Positions 34,290 through 44,884 of a stretch of DNA of 64,000 nt are shown here, piece after piece. The position numbers and the translations under genes were made by a program. The stretch lies in the NCBI RefSeq assembly GCF_013177735.1, contig NZ_WOEZ01000183.1:52365-116364 (forward strand), given 5' to 3'. Origin of the DNA: Paraburkholderia elongata. Its GTDB lineage: Bacteria > Pseudomonadota > Gammaproteobacteria > Burkholderiales > Burkholderiaceae. Each line of letters begins with the position of its first letter. Within the stretch, counting starts at the first letter, position 1. A model generated the notes under the pieces. That model was not told where the DNA came from. It did not search any database and saw nothing but the letters and a program-made list of their open reading frames with translations.

Positions 34290-35060
34290 GTGAAAAGTCT
34301 CCTGAACCGCCGCAGCGTGCTGGCAGGCCCATCGCATCTCGTGCAGGTCGCGCGAGAGAACCCCGCCGATCCCGTATCGCCCGACGACAGCGAGGAGGCG
34401 GCGCTGGCCACGGCGGCCGACGTCACGCCCGCTGCCGTTGCCGCTGGCACACCCGCCGCCGCCCCAGTCGCCGAGCCGGCGCGGCCGGTGACGGCGTTGC
34501 GGCCGGTGCCGGTGGTGCCCTCGCAGGTCAGCGCGCGCGGCGTGCAGATGGCCGACACCGCCGAGATCGAATGGCTTGCCGAAGAAGAAGCGCTGACGCC
34601 GTTCTGCGTGTTCCGCAGCTTCGCCTATTCGGTGAGCCTGCTGTTCCACGCGAAGGAACTGACCTACTACGTCGCGCTGTATCAGGACGGCTCGCTTTGG
34701 CGCGCGCTCAAAGCCGCCGACCTCGAAGCCGCGGAAGCGGCCTTCCATCACTTCGAGGAACAGGCGACGCGGCTCTCGGAAGGCGAAACGCGTCGCGCGC
34801 AATTGGAAGCGCAAAACGAACAGCTTGCGCGCATGATCGCGCGTTCAGAAGCGCAGGCCGAACGGCTGCGCACGGATCTGCAACGGCGCGGCGCGCAGGA
34901 ACAGACTGTGTCGAACCGGCAGCATCAGGTGCGCAAGGAGGTGTCGCAACTCGAAGCGCAACGCGTGGCCGCGCAGGCGCATCTGAACAAGGCGCATCGG
35001 CAGATTCACCAGCTCAATCTGACCAGCAACGAAGGGATTCCGCATTTGCCGAACCGTTGA
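34290..35060 (+). CDS. DUF2968-family protein with coiled coil
   Basis: A 256-residue protein. The first 85 residues are low-complexity, rich in Ala and Pro; the middle (AEIEWLAEEEALTPFCVFRS to YYVALYQDGSLWRALK) is the DUF2968 core; the last 110 residues form a long coiled coil (ARMIARSEAQAERLRTDLQR, VRKEVSQLEAQRVAAQAHLN). The GTG at 34290 follows GGAGG at proper spacing and is preferred over in-frame ATGs upstream. The family is largely restricted to Burkholderiales; its role is unknown. Confidence 0.78.
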   Translation: MKSLLNRRSVLAGPSHLVQVARENPADPVSPDDSEEAALATAADVTPAAVAAGTPAAAPVAEPARPVTALRPVPVVPSQVSARGVQMADTAEIEWLAEEEALTPFCVFRSFAYSVSLLFHAKELTYYVALYQDGSLWRALKAADLEAAEAAFHHFEEQATRLSEGETRRAQLEAQNEQLARMIARSEAQAERLRTDLQRRGAQEQTVSNRQHQVRKEVSQLEAQRVAAQAHLNKAHRQIHQLNLTSNEGIPHLPNR

Positions 35061-35107
35061 TGCGTGCTGTGAAACCGATCTGACGTCCAAGCAGAGCCGT
35101 AAACAAC

Positions 35108-35147
35108 AAAACGCCGCCCGGCAATTCCGGTCGGCGTTTTCTTTATT
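35108..35147. terminator. Bidirectional terminator
   Basis: AAAACGCCG (35108-35116) pairs with CGGCGTTTT (35132-35140), with an inner CCGG/CCGG extension, then TCTTTATT. It separates the convergent DUF2968 and DUF4148 genes. Confidence 0.8.
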
Positions 35148-35193
35148 ACCCGCCGCCTATCAGCAAGGCGGCGTTTCCATCAGCTTCGGCGAA

Positions 35194-35511
35194 TTAGTTG
35201 CCGAAGTAGACCGAGTTACGGTCGTTGCCGCTCACCGGACGGCCGGCTTGCGAGCTGCCTGCGATCGGTGCGCCGTAACCGCTGTTCACAGCTTGAGCGG
35301 TGCCGTTCTGTGCATCAACACGTGCCTGTGCGGCTTGCAAGTTAGCCGGGTAGTCGATTTGATCGCCGTTCGGGTTGTAACCCGCCTTTTCGAGTTGCAC
35401 CAGTTGAGCGCGTACTTCAGCGCGCGTCACCGGCTGGTTCGATTGAGCAAACGAAGCAACAGGAGCAACCAGAGCGGCGGCGACGACAACTGCAGAGATA
35501 AGGGTCTTCAT
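35194..35511 (-). CDS. DUF4148-family exported protein
   Basis: A 105-residue exported protein with a signal peptide (LISAVVVAAALVAPVASFAQ) and the DUF4148 core VTRAEVRAQLVQLEKAGYNP, then YPANLQAAQARVDAQNG. The family is abundant and multicopy in Burkholderia; function unknown. GGAGG precedes the ATG on its strand. The tail is Gly/Ser-rich. Confidence 0.88.
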   Translation of the reverse strand: MKTLISAVVVAAALVAPVASFAQSNQPVTRAEVRAQLVQLEKAGYNPNGDQIDYPANLQAAQARVDAQNGTAQAVNSGYGAPIAGSSQAGRPVSGNDRNSVYFGN

Positions 35512-35729
35512 GATGTAAACCTCCAGAACTTATATTTAATGCGCTTTGGGCTCGTTGTCCCGTAGCGCTTAAGTAGAAGTTTAGGAGCGTCTACATCTAG
35601 GGGAAACCCCTTAAACGACGAAACTCTATTTCGATTTTCGCAACAGTAGACGGCTTGCCGCGCCGCCACGCTATCTGTCCGATAGCTATCAGCAATAATT
35701 GCCCATCTCGATTTCAATCGGTCGCGTAG

Positions 35730-35761
35730 CCCGGCGCGCCTTACGGCAAGCGCGCGCCGGG
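35730..35761. terminator. GC-rich inverted repeat after gnd, possible terminator
   Basis: CCCGGCGCGC (35730-35739) and GCGCGCCGGG (35752-35761) form a perfect 10-bp stem with a 12-nt loop 16 bp past the gnd stop. No T tract follows on the gnd strand. Confidence 0.45.
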
Positions 35762-35776
35762 CCGCAATTCAAACGC

Positions 35777-37186
<1,410 letters not shown>

Positions 37187-37289
37187 GTGAATTCTCCAGA
37201 GTCCAAAAAATGTCGAGACGCCGCGCCGGAAGGAACGTCGGCGGGACGTCGAGGGTGAAAGGATAAAAGAAATGCCGGCTTGCCGCTCG

Positions 37290-37940
37290 TCAGACCCGCG
37301 CCGCGTCGAGGCGTTTCCTGAACACCAGACTGAAATTGTTGGCCGGCATCGCGATCGGCTCGTCGCACACCAACCCGACCGATGCGCCTAACGCTACTAC
37401 GGCTTCCATATCGCGCACGCCCCATGCAGGGTCGCGGCTGCGCAACTGTTGATCGAACGCATCGTTGCTCACCGAGGTATGCGCGCCGCCGCGTTTGTAA
37501 GGACCGTACAGATACAGTACACCGCCAACGGCCAGGCGGCGGCTCGCACCGGCGAATAGCGCCTGCGTCGCACTCCACGGCGAGATGTGAATCATGTTGA
37601 TACAGACTACGGCGCCGAGCTTATCGAGCTTATCGTGCGTATGCACGCCCCAGTCCGTCTGATGCACGTCGAGAGCGAGCGGCGCGCGCACGTTCGCCAG
37701 CCCTTCGTGTGCGATCCACGCGGCAATCGACGCACGCGCATCCGCATCGAGATCGCTCGGTTGCCAGTCAAGCCCAGGCAACGCGCCGGCGAAGCACACT
37801 GCGTGCTGGCCCGTGCCGCTCGCGATTTCCAGCACGCGGCCGGTGGCGGGCAGCACCTCGCGCAATACTGCAAGGATCGGTTCGCGATTGCGTTCGGCGG
37901 ACGGCGAGCGTTGCCGCAGCGCCGGATGGGAATCAGTCAT
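37290..37940 (-). CDS. DUF938 SAM-dependent methyltransferase-like protein
   Basis: A 216-residue Rossmann-fold protein of the DUF938 family. Motif I of class I methyltransferases is VLEIASGTGQHAVCFAGALPG, followed by WQPSDLDADARASI and CINMIHISPWSATQALF; GVLYLYGPYKRGG is typical of DUF938. The substrate is not known. It lies 12 bp after the PPOX-fold gene and about 100 bp before gnd, all leftward. Confidence 0.87.
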   Translation of the reverse strand: MTDSHPALRQRSPSAERNREPILAVLREVLPATGRVLEIASGTGQHAVCFAGALPGLDWQPSDLDADARASIAAWIAHEGLANVRAPLALDVHQTDWGVHTHDKLDKLGAVVCINMIHISPWSATQALFAGASRRLAVGGVLYLYGPYKRGGAHTSVSNDAFDQQLRSRDPAWGVRDMEAVVALGASVGLVCDEPIAMPANNFSLVFRKRLDAARV

Positions 37941-37952
37941 GTTGACTTTGTT

Positions 37953-38558
37953 TCAGTACAGGGCCGTGCGCACGCGTTCGGCGAGTTCACGGTCGTAGGT
38001 CGCAGCATCGAAACTCTCACCATTGATACGCCGCTGGATCTCGCCCGCACTCGGCAGGCGCGAACGTTCGACATGATGCGCCGGGTCCCACAGTTTCGAG
38101 CGCACCAGCGCCTTCGAGCAATGAAAGTACACTGCATCGACGTCGATCAGCAGCACGGTGCGCGGCAGTTTACCTTCGACGGCGAAACTGTCCAGCATTT
38201 CCGGATCGTTGGAAATGCGGCCGCGGCCATTCACGCGCAAACTTTCGCCGACGCCCGGAATGATGAACAGCAGTGCCAGATGCGGCTCGGCGATGATATT
38301 GCGCAGACTGTCGATGCGGTTGTTACCGATGCGGTCCGGCAGCGCGAGCGTGCGTTCGTCAATCACGCGCACGAAGCCCGGCGCGTCGCCACGCGGTGAA
38401 CAGTCGAGGCCATCGGGACCGGCGGTGGCGAGCACAGCGAAGGGCGCGACTTCGATAAACGCGCGATAGTCTTCGTTGACGTAGGGAATCTCTTTCTTCA
38501 CTGCGCGCTCATGCGGCTGACCGTAGATTGCTTCGAGCTGTTCGATCGTCGTCAACAT
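37953..38558 (-). CDS. Pyridoxamine 5'-phosphate oxidase-like FMN-binding protein
   Basis: A 201-residue split-barrel flavoprotein. Characteristic segments are FIEVAPFAVLATAGPDGLDCSPRGD-type (residues about 32-56), LALPDRIGNNRIDSL and a late SKLWDP. The arrangement fits the PPOX-type family often annotated MSMEG_1061/DR2398-like rather than PdxH. AAGGA lies 6 bp before the ATG at 38558; the very long open frame upstream is an antisense artefact of high GC. Physiological substrate unknown. Confidence 0.85.
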   Translation of the reverse strand: MLTTIEQLEAIYGQPHERAVKKEIPYVNEDYRAFIEVAPFAVLATAGPDGLDCSPRGDAPGFVRVIDERTLALPDRIGNNRIDSLRNIIAEPHLALLFIIPGVGESLRVNGRGRISNDPEMLDSFAVEGKLPRTVLLIDVDAVYFHCSKALVRSKLWDPAHHVERSRLPSAGEIQRRINGESFDAATYDRELAERVRTALY

Positions 38559-38605
38559 CGGCGTTCCTTTTGCGTGGCGGTTGCTTTTCGTGAGCGCGGC
38601 GCTGC

Positions 38606-39475
38606 TCAGTCCAGCGCCAGACGGCCCGCCAGCGCGGTCAGCGTATCGGCACAGGGTGCGGCAATTTTCAGCGAGAGCAGCGCATCGGCGCGCGTGCGCC
38701 CCAGATTGATCGCGACAATCGGCTTGCCCTGCTTCTGCGCCCACACGCAGAAACGGTAGCCAGAATAAACCATCAGCGAGGAGCCGACCACGAGCACCGC
38801 GTCCGCCGCGTCGAGCGCATGCGTAGCCGCTTCGACACGCTCGCGCGGCACGCTTTCGCCGAAGAACACCACCGAGGGCTTCAGCAAACCGCCGCAGTTC
38901 GTGCACGCCGGAATGCGGAAAGATTCGATATCGTGCCACTCCAGATGCGCGTCGCCGTCGGCGGCGGTTTCGGCGGTGACGTGCAGCAACGCGGAATTGT
39001 CGGCCTCGAGCGTCTGCTGGATCGACGCGCGCGAATGCTCCATGCCACAGTCCAGACACGTCACACCGTCGATGCCGCCATGCAGCTCGATCACCTCGCG
39101 GCTGCCCGCCCGCTGATGTAGACCGTCGACGTTCTGCGTGACGAGCGTCGGCACATGTCCCGCTGCCTCGAGCCGCGCCAACGCGGTATGCGCGGCATTC
39201 GGCTGCGCGTCGGCCACCACCGGCCAGCCGACCATGCTGCGTGCCCAATAGCGCTGGCGCATCGCGGCCGTGCCGAGAAATTCCTGCAGGGTGATTGGCG
39301 GCGAACGCTTCCATTCGCCGTTGTCGTCGCGATAGCCTGGAATGCCGGAGTCGGTGCTGATGCCCGCGCCGGTCAGCACGAACAGACGCGGATAACGCTG
39401 CACAAAGGTATGCAGGTCGTCCAGCGTATGCGATTCGTTGAAGGGTTCGATGTGCGCGGGCTGAGGGTCGGTCAT
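38606..39475 (-). CDS. Sir2-family NAD-dependent deacylase
   Basis: A 289-residue sirtuin. The NAD-binding motif is FVLTGAGISTDSGIPGYRD, the base region is TQNVDGLHQRAGS with ELHGG, and the structural zinc site has CLDC and CTNC pairs. VVFFGESVPRE and GSSLMVYSGYRF complete the fold. It would deacylate lysines of proteins such as acyl-CoA synthetases. The ATG at 39475 starts MTDPQPAHIEPF; the longer upstream frame overlaps the next gene and is Ala/Gly-rich. Confidence 0.9.
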   Translation of the reverse strand: MTDPQPAHIEPFNESHTLDDLHTFVQRYPRLFVLTGAGISTDSGIPGYRDDNGEWKRSPPITLQEFLGTAAMRQRYWARSMVGWPVVADAQPNAAHTALARLEAAGHVPTLVTQNVDGLHQRAGSREVIELHGGIDGVTCLDCGMEHSRASIQQTLEADNSALLHVTAETAADGDAHLEWHDIESFRIPACTNCGGLLKPSVVFFGESVPRERVEAATHALDAADAVLVVGSSLMVYSGYRFCVWAQKQGKPIVAINLGRTRADALLSLKIAAPCADTLTALAGRLALD

Positions 39476-39525
39476 GACGGGGATGGGGTATGGCTGCGGC
39501 CTTGGCGTAAAACCTGAAACGCCGT

Positions 39526-39765
39526 TCAGCGGCGCGTGCGCGGTTTGCTCTGCCGCGCGTGCGCCGTTCGCACCGTTCGCCCCGCCCGTACCGTCAGCGC
39601 TGCCTGCCGCGCTTGCCACTCGGCGAGCGCTGACTGGTAGCGCTCGAGCGCATCATCGTAAAGGTCGAAGACACACGGATTGCAGCCACTATGACAACAA
39701 TCCTCGAGGTCGGGCTGCACGGGCGGCACCGGCTGCGGGTCGTCCTTGGGTGAGGCACGGGGCAC
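39526..39765 (-). CDS. Oxidoreductase-like domain protein (PF09791 type)
   Basis: A 79-residue Cys-rich protein. The segment DLEDCCHSGCNPCVFDLYDD with four Cys is the signature of the oxidoreductase-like N-terminal domain family (PF09791), followed by ERYQSALAEWQARQ and an Arg-rich tail. It lies 50 bp before the sirtuin gene on the same strand. Function unknown; the Cys set may bind metal. Confidence 0.8.
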   Translation of the reverse strand: MPRASPKDDPQPVPPVQPDLEDCCHSGCNPCVFDLYDDALERYQSALAEWQARQAALTVRAGRTVRTAHARQSKPRTRR

Positions 39766-39931
39766 GGCGAATCGCTTTGTCGAAAGGCGGGAAGCGGTCA
39801 GTATAAGTTGATCTCCCGCGATGCGTGCGGCGGTGGTTCAACCTGAACCCGCGACCTGAACCCGTGCCATCAATTCACGCCCTGGGCCCTTCCCTTCAAC
39901 CCGTTCACGCCACAAACGCCCGGCGCCGCGC

Positions 39932-40696
39932 TTAACCCCTGCCGACGAACGGCATCTTGCTCGCCATGATGGTCATGAACTGCACATTCGCCGACAGCGG
40001 CAATTCCGCCATATGCAACACCGCGTCGGCAACGTGCTGAACGTTCATCAACGGCTCGACCGCGATTTCGCCGTTCGCCTGCGGCACGCCGCGCGCCATC
40101 CGCTCGGCCATTTCCGTCGCGGCATTGCCGATGTCGATCTGCCCGCACACGATGTCGTATTTACGACCGTCGAGCGAAACTGCTTTCGTGATGCCGGTAA
40201 TCGCGTGTTTGGTCGCCGTGTAGGCGATGCTGTTCGGCCGCGGCGCATGCGCGGAAATCGAGCCGTTGTTGATGATGCGGCCGCCTCGCGGCGTCTGCGT
40301 TTTCATCAGACCGAAGGCGGCACGCGTGCAGAGAAACACGCCGGTGAGATTGGTGTCGACCACCGAGCGCCATTCGTCGATATCGAGTTCGTCGATATCC
40401 ACGGGCGAGCCGTTGCGGCCGGCATTATTGAACAGCACGTCGAGCCGGCCCCGCCGCGCGCGGATCGTGTCGAACAGCGCGGCGACGCTGTCGGCGTCCG
40501 TCACGTCGCAGGCCACGGCGAGCGCGTCACCGCCCAGTTGCTGCGCTTCTTCGACCACGGCGTCGAGCGGCGCCTGGCGACGGCCGGCAAGTACCACGCT
40601 ATAGCCGTGCCCCAGCATCTTGAGCGCACAGGCCCGGCCGATGCCGCTGCCCGCGCCCGTCACCAGCGCCACTTTCTTGATTCCGGTTCCTGTCAC
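39932..40696 (-). CDS. Short-chain dehydrogenase/reductase
   Basis: A 254-residue NAD(P)-dependent SDR. The cofactor motif TGAGSGIG is at residues 13-20, followed by NNAGRNG, the catalytic Ser in NNGSISAHAP and the Y-x-x-x-K motif YTATKHAI. The GTG at 40696 has AGGAGA upstream and is preferred over the frame from 40735. The substrate is not evident. It is divergent from the polysaccharide deacetylase gene. Confidence 0.9.
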   Translation of the reverse strand: MTGTGIKKVALVTGAGSGIGRACALKMLGHGYSVVLAGRRQAPLDAVVEEAQQLGGDALAVACDVTDADSVAALFDTIRARRGRLDVLFNNAGRNGSPVDIDELDIDEWRSVVDTNLTGVFLCTRAAFGLMKTQTPRGGRIINNGSISAHAPRPNSIAYTATKHAITGITKAVSLDGRKYDIVCGQIDIGNAATEMAERMARGVPQANGEIAVEPLMNVQHVADAVLHMAELPLSANVQFMTIMASKMPFVGRG

Positions 40697-40934
40697 AGCG
40701 CGTCTCCTGCTCCATTTCTTTGGCCTTAGCACCATACAACAGCGGATCGCCCGTCACAAATGCAACGTCGCGGCCGTCGCGAAACATAGCGTCTTTCAGC
40801 ATGCTTTCATTACGTATGGTTACCGTCCGCAACAGCGTCGAACCGCGCATCAATGGTATCGTTTGCCGTTGCGCGTCACGCGCGCAATTCAAGGCCTTCC
40901 CAGGACGGAGGAAGGAAGACAGGAAGCACGCTTT

Positions 40935-41792
40935 ATGAACGAACTCTCCACGCCGCCGCAAGGCGGTGAGGCCGCGCCGCAGCGCCGCTGGCCGCGCACC
41001 GGCTATCCCGCGATGCTCACGGCCACCGCCGCCTGGCATGTATTCGTGCTGGCCGGATGGCTGCTGGCGCCCGCCTCATGGCCGTGGTGGCTGGCCGCGA
41101 TCTTCGCGAATCACGCTATTTTCACGGTGGCCGGCCTGTTGCCGCGCACCTCGCTGCTCGGCCCGAACTGGACGCGCCTGCCCGTCGGCGAGCGCAACGC
41201 AGACGCGATCGCACTGACCATCGACGACGGTCCCGATCCAGTCGTCACACCGCAAGTGCTCGATCTGCTCGACGCGTTCGGCGTGCGCGCCACGTTCTTC
41301 TGTATCGGCGCGAACGCGCAACGCTACCCGGAGCTCACACGCGAAATCGTCGCACGCGGCCATGCGGTGGAAAACCATTCGCAGGTTCACGTGCACACGT
41401 TTTCGGTGACGTTCCCGGGCGCACTCACGCGCGAGATCGACGCGGCGCAGCGCACCTTCGAGACATTGAGCGGCGAGCGGCCGATGTTCTTCCGCGCCCC
41501 GGCGGGGTTGCGCAACATCTTTCTCGAGCCCGTGCTGCGCAAACTCGATTTGCGGCTCGCGGCTTGGACGCGGCGCGGCTACGACACGCGCGAGCGCGAT
41601 CCGCAAGTGGTCGCGCAGCGGCTGCTCAATGGCCTTGGCCCGCGCGACATTCTGCTGCTGCACGACGGCAATGCCGCGCTCACCATCGAGGGTAAACCGG
41701 TGATACTCGCCGTCCTGCCGCGCGTGATCGACGCGGCTCGCCGGCAGCACTTGCGCTTCGTTACGCTGCGTGAAGCACGTATCGACGACTGA
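40935..41792 (+). CDS. Membrane-anchored polysaccharide deacetylase
   Basis: A 285-residue protein with two N-terminal hydrophobic segments (about residues 24-65) and a NodB-homology domain: ALTIDDGPDPVVTPQVLDLL (catalytic Asp pair), FFCIGANAQRYPEL, a metal-binding region NHSQVHVHTFS, FFRAPAGLRN and LLLHDGNAA. It would remove acetyl groups from a cell-surface glycan or glycolipid; related membrane-anchored deacetylases act on lipid-linked sugars. GGAAG motifs precede the ATG. Confidence 0.87.
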   Translation: MNELSTPPQGGEAAPQRRWPRTGYPAMLTATAAWHVFVLAGWLLAPASWPWWLAAIFANHAIFTVAGLLPRTSLLGPNWTRLPVGERNADAIALTIDDGPDPVVTPQVLDLLDAFGVRATFFCIGANAQRYPELTREIVARGHAVENHSQVHVHTFSVTFPGALTREIDAAQRTFETLSGERPMFFRAPAGLRNIFLEPVLRKLDLRLAAWTRRGYDTRERDPQVVAQRLLNGLGPRDILLLHDGNAALTIEGKPVILAVLPRVIDAARRQHLRFVTLREARIDD

Positions 41793-41911
41793 ACCGAGCC
41801 CCCTTCCCGCGAGGCTCGGCCGCCGGCACGCGGCGAGCCACGCAGACATTGCTTACGCTATTCAAGCACGGCCCAGGCACGGCTCAAGCGCGGCTCAAGC
41901 ACGATCGACCA

Positions 41912-43321
41912 TTACACGCGGAAATCCGCCGCCATGTCTTCGTCCGTACGCGCCTCGAGCTCGCCGTTGCGGCAGGCCTTCAGAAACACGTCGTAATCGC
42001 GTTCCACCTGGTCCGCATAGCTGGTGGCGTAGCCCGTGAGCGCTTCCGCGAACTGATCGCCACGGCCGATATACGCGCTGACTTCGATCGCCTGGCCACT
42101 CGCCTTCGCATGCGCGCGCGCCATGATCCAGCCGCAAAGTTTCGCGTAACCTTCCAGCAGGTCGGTGTCGAACAACTCGATGTTCGCCGACAGTTTCATG
42201 TCGCGCAGTTGCCGGAAGTAGAAATGGCGCCCTGAGGGCCCGCTCGCCCAGCCGAGAAAGATGTCGCTCGCCGCCTGCAGCATGCGCTGCCCTCGAACCA
42301 CCCGCTCGCCCTCGTGCTTGAGCGACGGCGACTTGTAGTACTGTGCGACCACCGATGGCCGTGCTTCCTTGATCTGAATGAACAGCGGCTTGCCCATGTG
42401 ATCGACGTTCAACAGCACGAGACAACGCGTCCCCACGCTGCCGACGCCCACCACCTTGAACACCAGGTCCTGTGCCGTGAAATGACCGAGCAGCTCGCGC
42501 CGGTCGTGCGACAAGGTCTTCAGGTATTCGCTCCACGTCCGCTCGATCAACTTCTCCCAATTGCCGATGGTGAACCAGTCGTCATCGGGCGAAAAAAGCG
42601 TATTGGTGCCATGCACATGAAAGAGCCCGGGCGGTGAGTCGTGAATCGCCCAGCGGCTGCCGTCGAACTCGGCCATTTTCTCGAGCAGGCTTTCGTGGGT
42701 ACGGCCCGCCGCCTTCTCCATGCCGCGGCGCACGATGCGGCGGCGCTCGGGCGTCAGCGCCGTTTCCGCCATCAGATCGAAGGTGATGCGGTCGTACCAG
42801 AGTTCGAGCGCGCCGCACTGCGCGTATTGCGCCATGCGGTCGCGGTATTCGGTGGCGGCGGTCATCACCAGATGCTCGGCCGTGCCGCGGCTCAAACGCA
42901 TGTGACGCGCGGCGACCACGAGGCTTGCGGTCAGGCGTTTCAGGTCCCATTCGAAAGGACCCGTTGCGACTTCGTCGAAGTCGTTCAGATCGAATACGAG
43001 TTGACGCTCAGGCGTCGCGAATCCACCGAAATTCATCAGATGGCCGTCGCCGCATATTGGCATGGTGAGGCCGGTGTCGGGGACCAGGCTCAGGTCATGT
43101 GCCTGAATGATCGCGGTACCGCGAAAGAACGTGAATGGCGACACAGACATGCGCCCGTAGCGCAGCGGCACGAGCTTTTCGACCCGCCCCTCGCTGCTTT
43201 GCTTAAGCAACTCGATCGGGTTGCGATGCAATTCGCCTACCGTACGATGGCTCGAACGTTTCGAGTGCTCGCGGGCGGCACGGCCACGGGCCTCCCGCTC
43301 GGCGATGGTGCTGGCTCTCAT
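41912..43321 (-). CDS. DUF2252-family protein
   Basis: A 469-residue protein of the DUF2252 family, whose fold is related to aminoglycoside-phosphotransferase-like kinases. Family features: LVPLRYGRMSVSPFTFFRG, CGDGHLMNFGGFATPERQ, FDLNDFDEVATGPFEWDLKR and VGVGSVGTRC. The GDGHLMNFG and FDLNDFDE segments occupy the places of catalytic-loop and DFG-like motifs. GGAG precedes the ATG at 43321. The function of the family is unknown. Confidence 0.87.
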   Translation of the reverse strand: MRASTIAEREARGRAAREHSKRSSHRTVGELHRNPIELLKQSSEGRVEKLVPLRYGRMSVSPFTFFRGTAIIQAHDLSLVPDTGLTMPICGDGHLMNFGGFATPERQLVFDLNDFDEVATGPFEWDLKRLTASLVVAARHMRLSRGTAEHLVMTAATEYRDRMAQYAQCGALELWYDRITFDLMAETALTPERRRIVRRGMEKAAGRTHESLLEKMAEFDGSRWAIHDSPPGLFHVHGTNTLFSPDDDWFTIGNWEKLIERTWSEYLKTLSHDRRELLGHFTAQDLVFKVVGVGSVGTRCLVLLNVDHMGKPLFIQIKEARPSVVAQYYKSPSLKHEGERVVRGQRMLQAASDIFLGWASGPSGRHFYFRQLRDMKLSANIELFDTDLLEGYAKLCGWIMARAHAKASGQAIEVSAYIGRGDQFAEALTGYATSYADQVERDYDVFLKACRNGELEARTDEDMAADFRV

Positions 43322-43395
43322 GCACTTCTCCGGTTTTTTTGTTGGAATCTTTACTATCGGTTCTAGAACACTGCTTCTGCTGGCACGATGAGCTA

Positions 43396-44409
43396 TCACC
43401 AACGGTAGCCCACACCGCCGAAAATCACATCTGAATCGCGATCATAACGTGTCACGACACGATTCCATTCGATTCGCGTATCCCAGTGATCGGTCAAACG
43501 ATACGAGCCCGCGATCGTGACGAGGCCGGAAAACTTCCCGGCGCCCGGCCCTGGCGTCAGGCTGTTCTCGTTTTCGTTGATCGCGTAGTAAGTGCCGACG
43601 CCGAGCGCCAGCGTAGCCTTGTCATCGAGGAACGCGCGGGTCGCCCACAATTGGCTCGTGATACCGTCGCGGCGCGACACCTTGCTGCTGCCCTCGTGAA
43701 GATAGCCGACCGTCACCTCGAGGTATTTCGCAAGGCCGCGACGGTACTCGATCGCGCCACCCAGCGCGGTCGGCGAGCTGGTCGAATTGATGATGGTCTC
43801 GCCGAGATACACCGCCACTTCGTTGTTGGTGACCTTGTGGTTGCTGCCGCTCGCCCAGTCGCGCGGACCGGGGGTGCCCGGGGCATCGAGCTGATAGCCG
43901 ACGCCGAACATCACGCTTGTGGCATCCGGCCCGCGTTGCACATGCACGCGATTCAACTGCAGTTGCGTGAGCCACCGGCTCGACGCGTAGTACGCCGCGC
44001 GCAAGCTATACACGACGCCCCAACCGTGCGTGTCCGAATAACTTCCGCCTTGCACGGCGGTGGTGGTGTCGAAGTAACGGTATGGGCCGATGCCCGCCTG
44101 CAGGACGAACTGCGGACTCCCCACGGGAATGCGGCCCCATAGCTGGATCATCTGGCCGTCGCGATGATGGTCCGGAATGTGTCCTTCATTGAGCCACGTG
44201 AAGCTCGCGGCAAAGTATTGCCCGAGCCCTTCCTGATAGTTGATCGCCCACGTGTAGGTGTTCGTGTTGCCCGCGCGCGAGCCGCCGCCGAATAACGAAA
44301 ACTCCTGGGCGTGACCCACGTTGGACACGAACAGAAGTCCGAGACCGGCAATGCTGGAGGCCGCCTGGATTGCCAGCCGGCGGCTCACCGCAGAATTCAG
44401 ATTCCGCAT
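43396..44409 (-). CDS. Predicted outer-membrane beta-barrel protein
   Basis: A 337-residue exported protein: signal peptide with a Tat-free hydrophobic core (IAGLGLLFVSNVGHA, cleavage before QEFSLFGGG), then alternating amphipathic strands with many Tyr, Trp and Gly residues, ending in VIFGGVGYRW with a terminal aromatic residue for BAM recognition. I do not recognise a named family; a PagL-type active site is not visible. The start is uncertain among 44409, 44418 and 44454. Confidence 0.72.
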   Translation of the reverse strand: MRNLNSAVSRRLAIQAASSIAGLGLLFVSNVGHAQEFSLFGGGSRAGNTNTYTWAINYQEGLGQYFAASFTWLNEGHIPDHHRDGQMIQLWGRIPVGSPQFVLQAGIGPYRYFDTTTAVQGGSYSDTHGWGVVYSLRAAYYASSRWLTQLQLNRVHVQRGPDATSVMFGVGYQLDAPGTPGPRDWASGSNHKVTNNEVAVYLGETIINSTSSPTALGGAIEYRRGLAKYLEVTVGYLHEGSSKVSRRDGITSQLWATRAFLDDKATLALGVGTYYAINENENSLTPGPGAGKFSGLVTIAGSYRLTDHWDTRIEWNRVVTRYDRDSDVIFGGVGYRW

Positions 44410-44884
44410 ACTGCTCATATCTCCGGATGGGCCGCTGTTGCTGCCGGCATTCATGATTCGACGAAAGCCAGATGGCGGCGTTGAGCGCCGGAGCCGGCTG
44501 TCATTACAAATTGTTTGTCATGCTAGCAGACCGTTCGGTAAAAATGCTATGTCATGCATTTTGAATAGCCCGGCCGAATAGTCCGGCCACACGCCGACGT
44601 CCTCAATCATCCAGTCTTCGAATCTCCACAATTGGTTGCAGCTGCAACGACTGGCCATCATGCGGACAAAATTACCGGAAACCAATTCGATGGACTAACC
44701 ATATGGTGAATATTTGAATTTCCACGGGTGCTGACACTTAAGACATCGCGAATCTGGCCGTTTACCGGTACATACGGAAATTTTGTGACGTACTCGAAAT
44801 AGCCCTTGAAATAGGGCCTGTTCTATCGAACGTGCGCCGCGCAAGGTAAACGGAGAAAGCAAGTTTGTCGCAATCGGCTGGATA
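44410..44884. other. Intergenic region upstream of motA
   Basis: About 450 bp, less GC-rich than its flanks. It holds a perfect 14-bp palindrome at 44635-44648 and a 5-bp stem (44802-44817) just before motA. In the motA frame the reading is open from 44810 without any ATG, GTG, TTG or CTG until the GTG at 44885. No flagellar sigma-28 promoter could be recognised. Confidence 0.5.
44635..44648. promoter_or_regulatory. Perfect 14-bp palindrome
   Basis: GTTGCAGCTGCAAC is perfectly self-complementary and lies midway between the divergent outer-membrane-protein and motA genes. It has the form of an operator for a dimeric regulator, but no matching regulator is nearby. Confidence 0.35.

Noticed and set aside
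37953..39314. 453-codon minus-strand frame joining the PPOX-like gene with an upstream extension
   Set aside because: The extension is antisense-like low-complexity sequence over the sirtuin gene in another frame; the ribosome-binding site and family start are at 38558.
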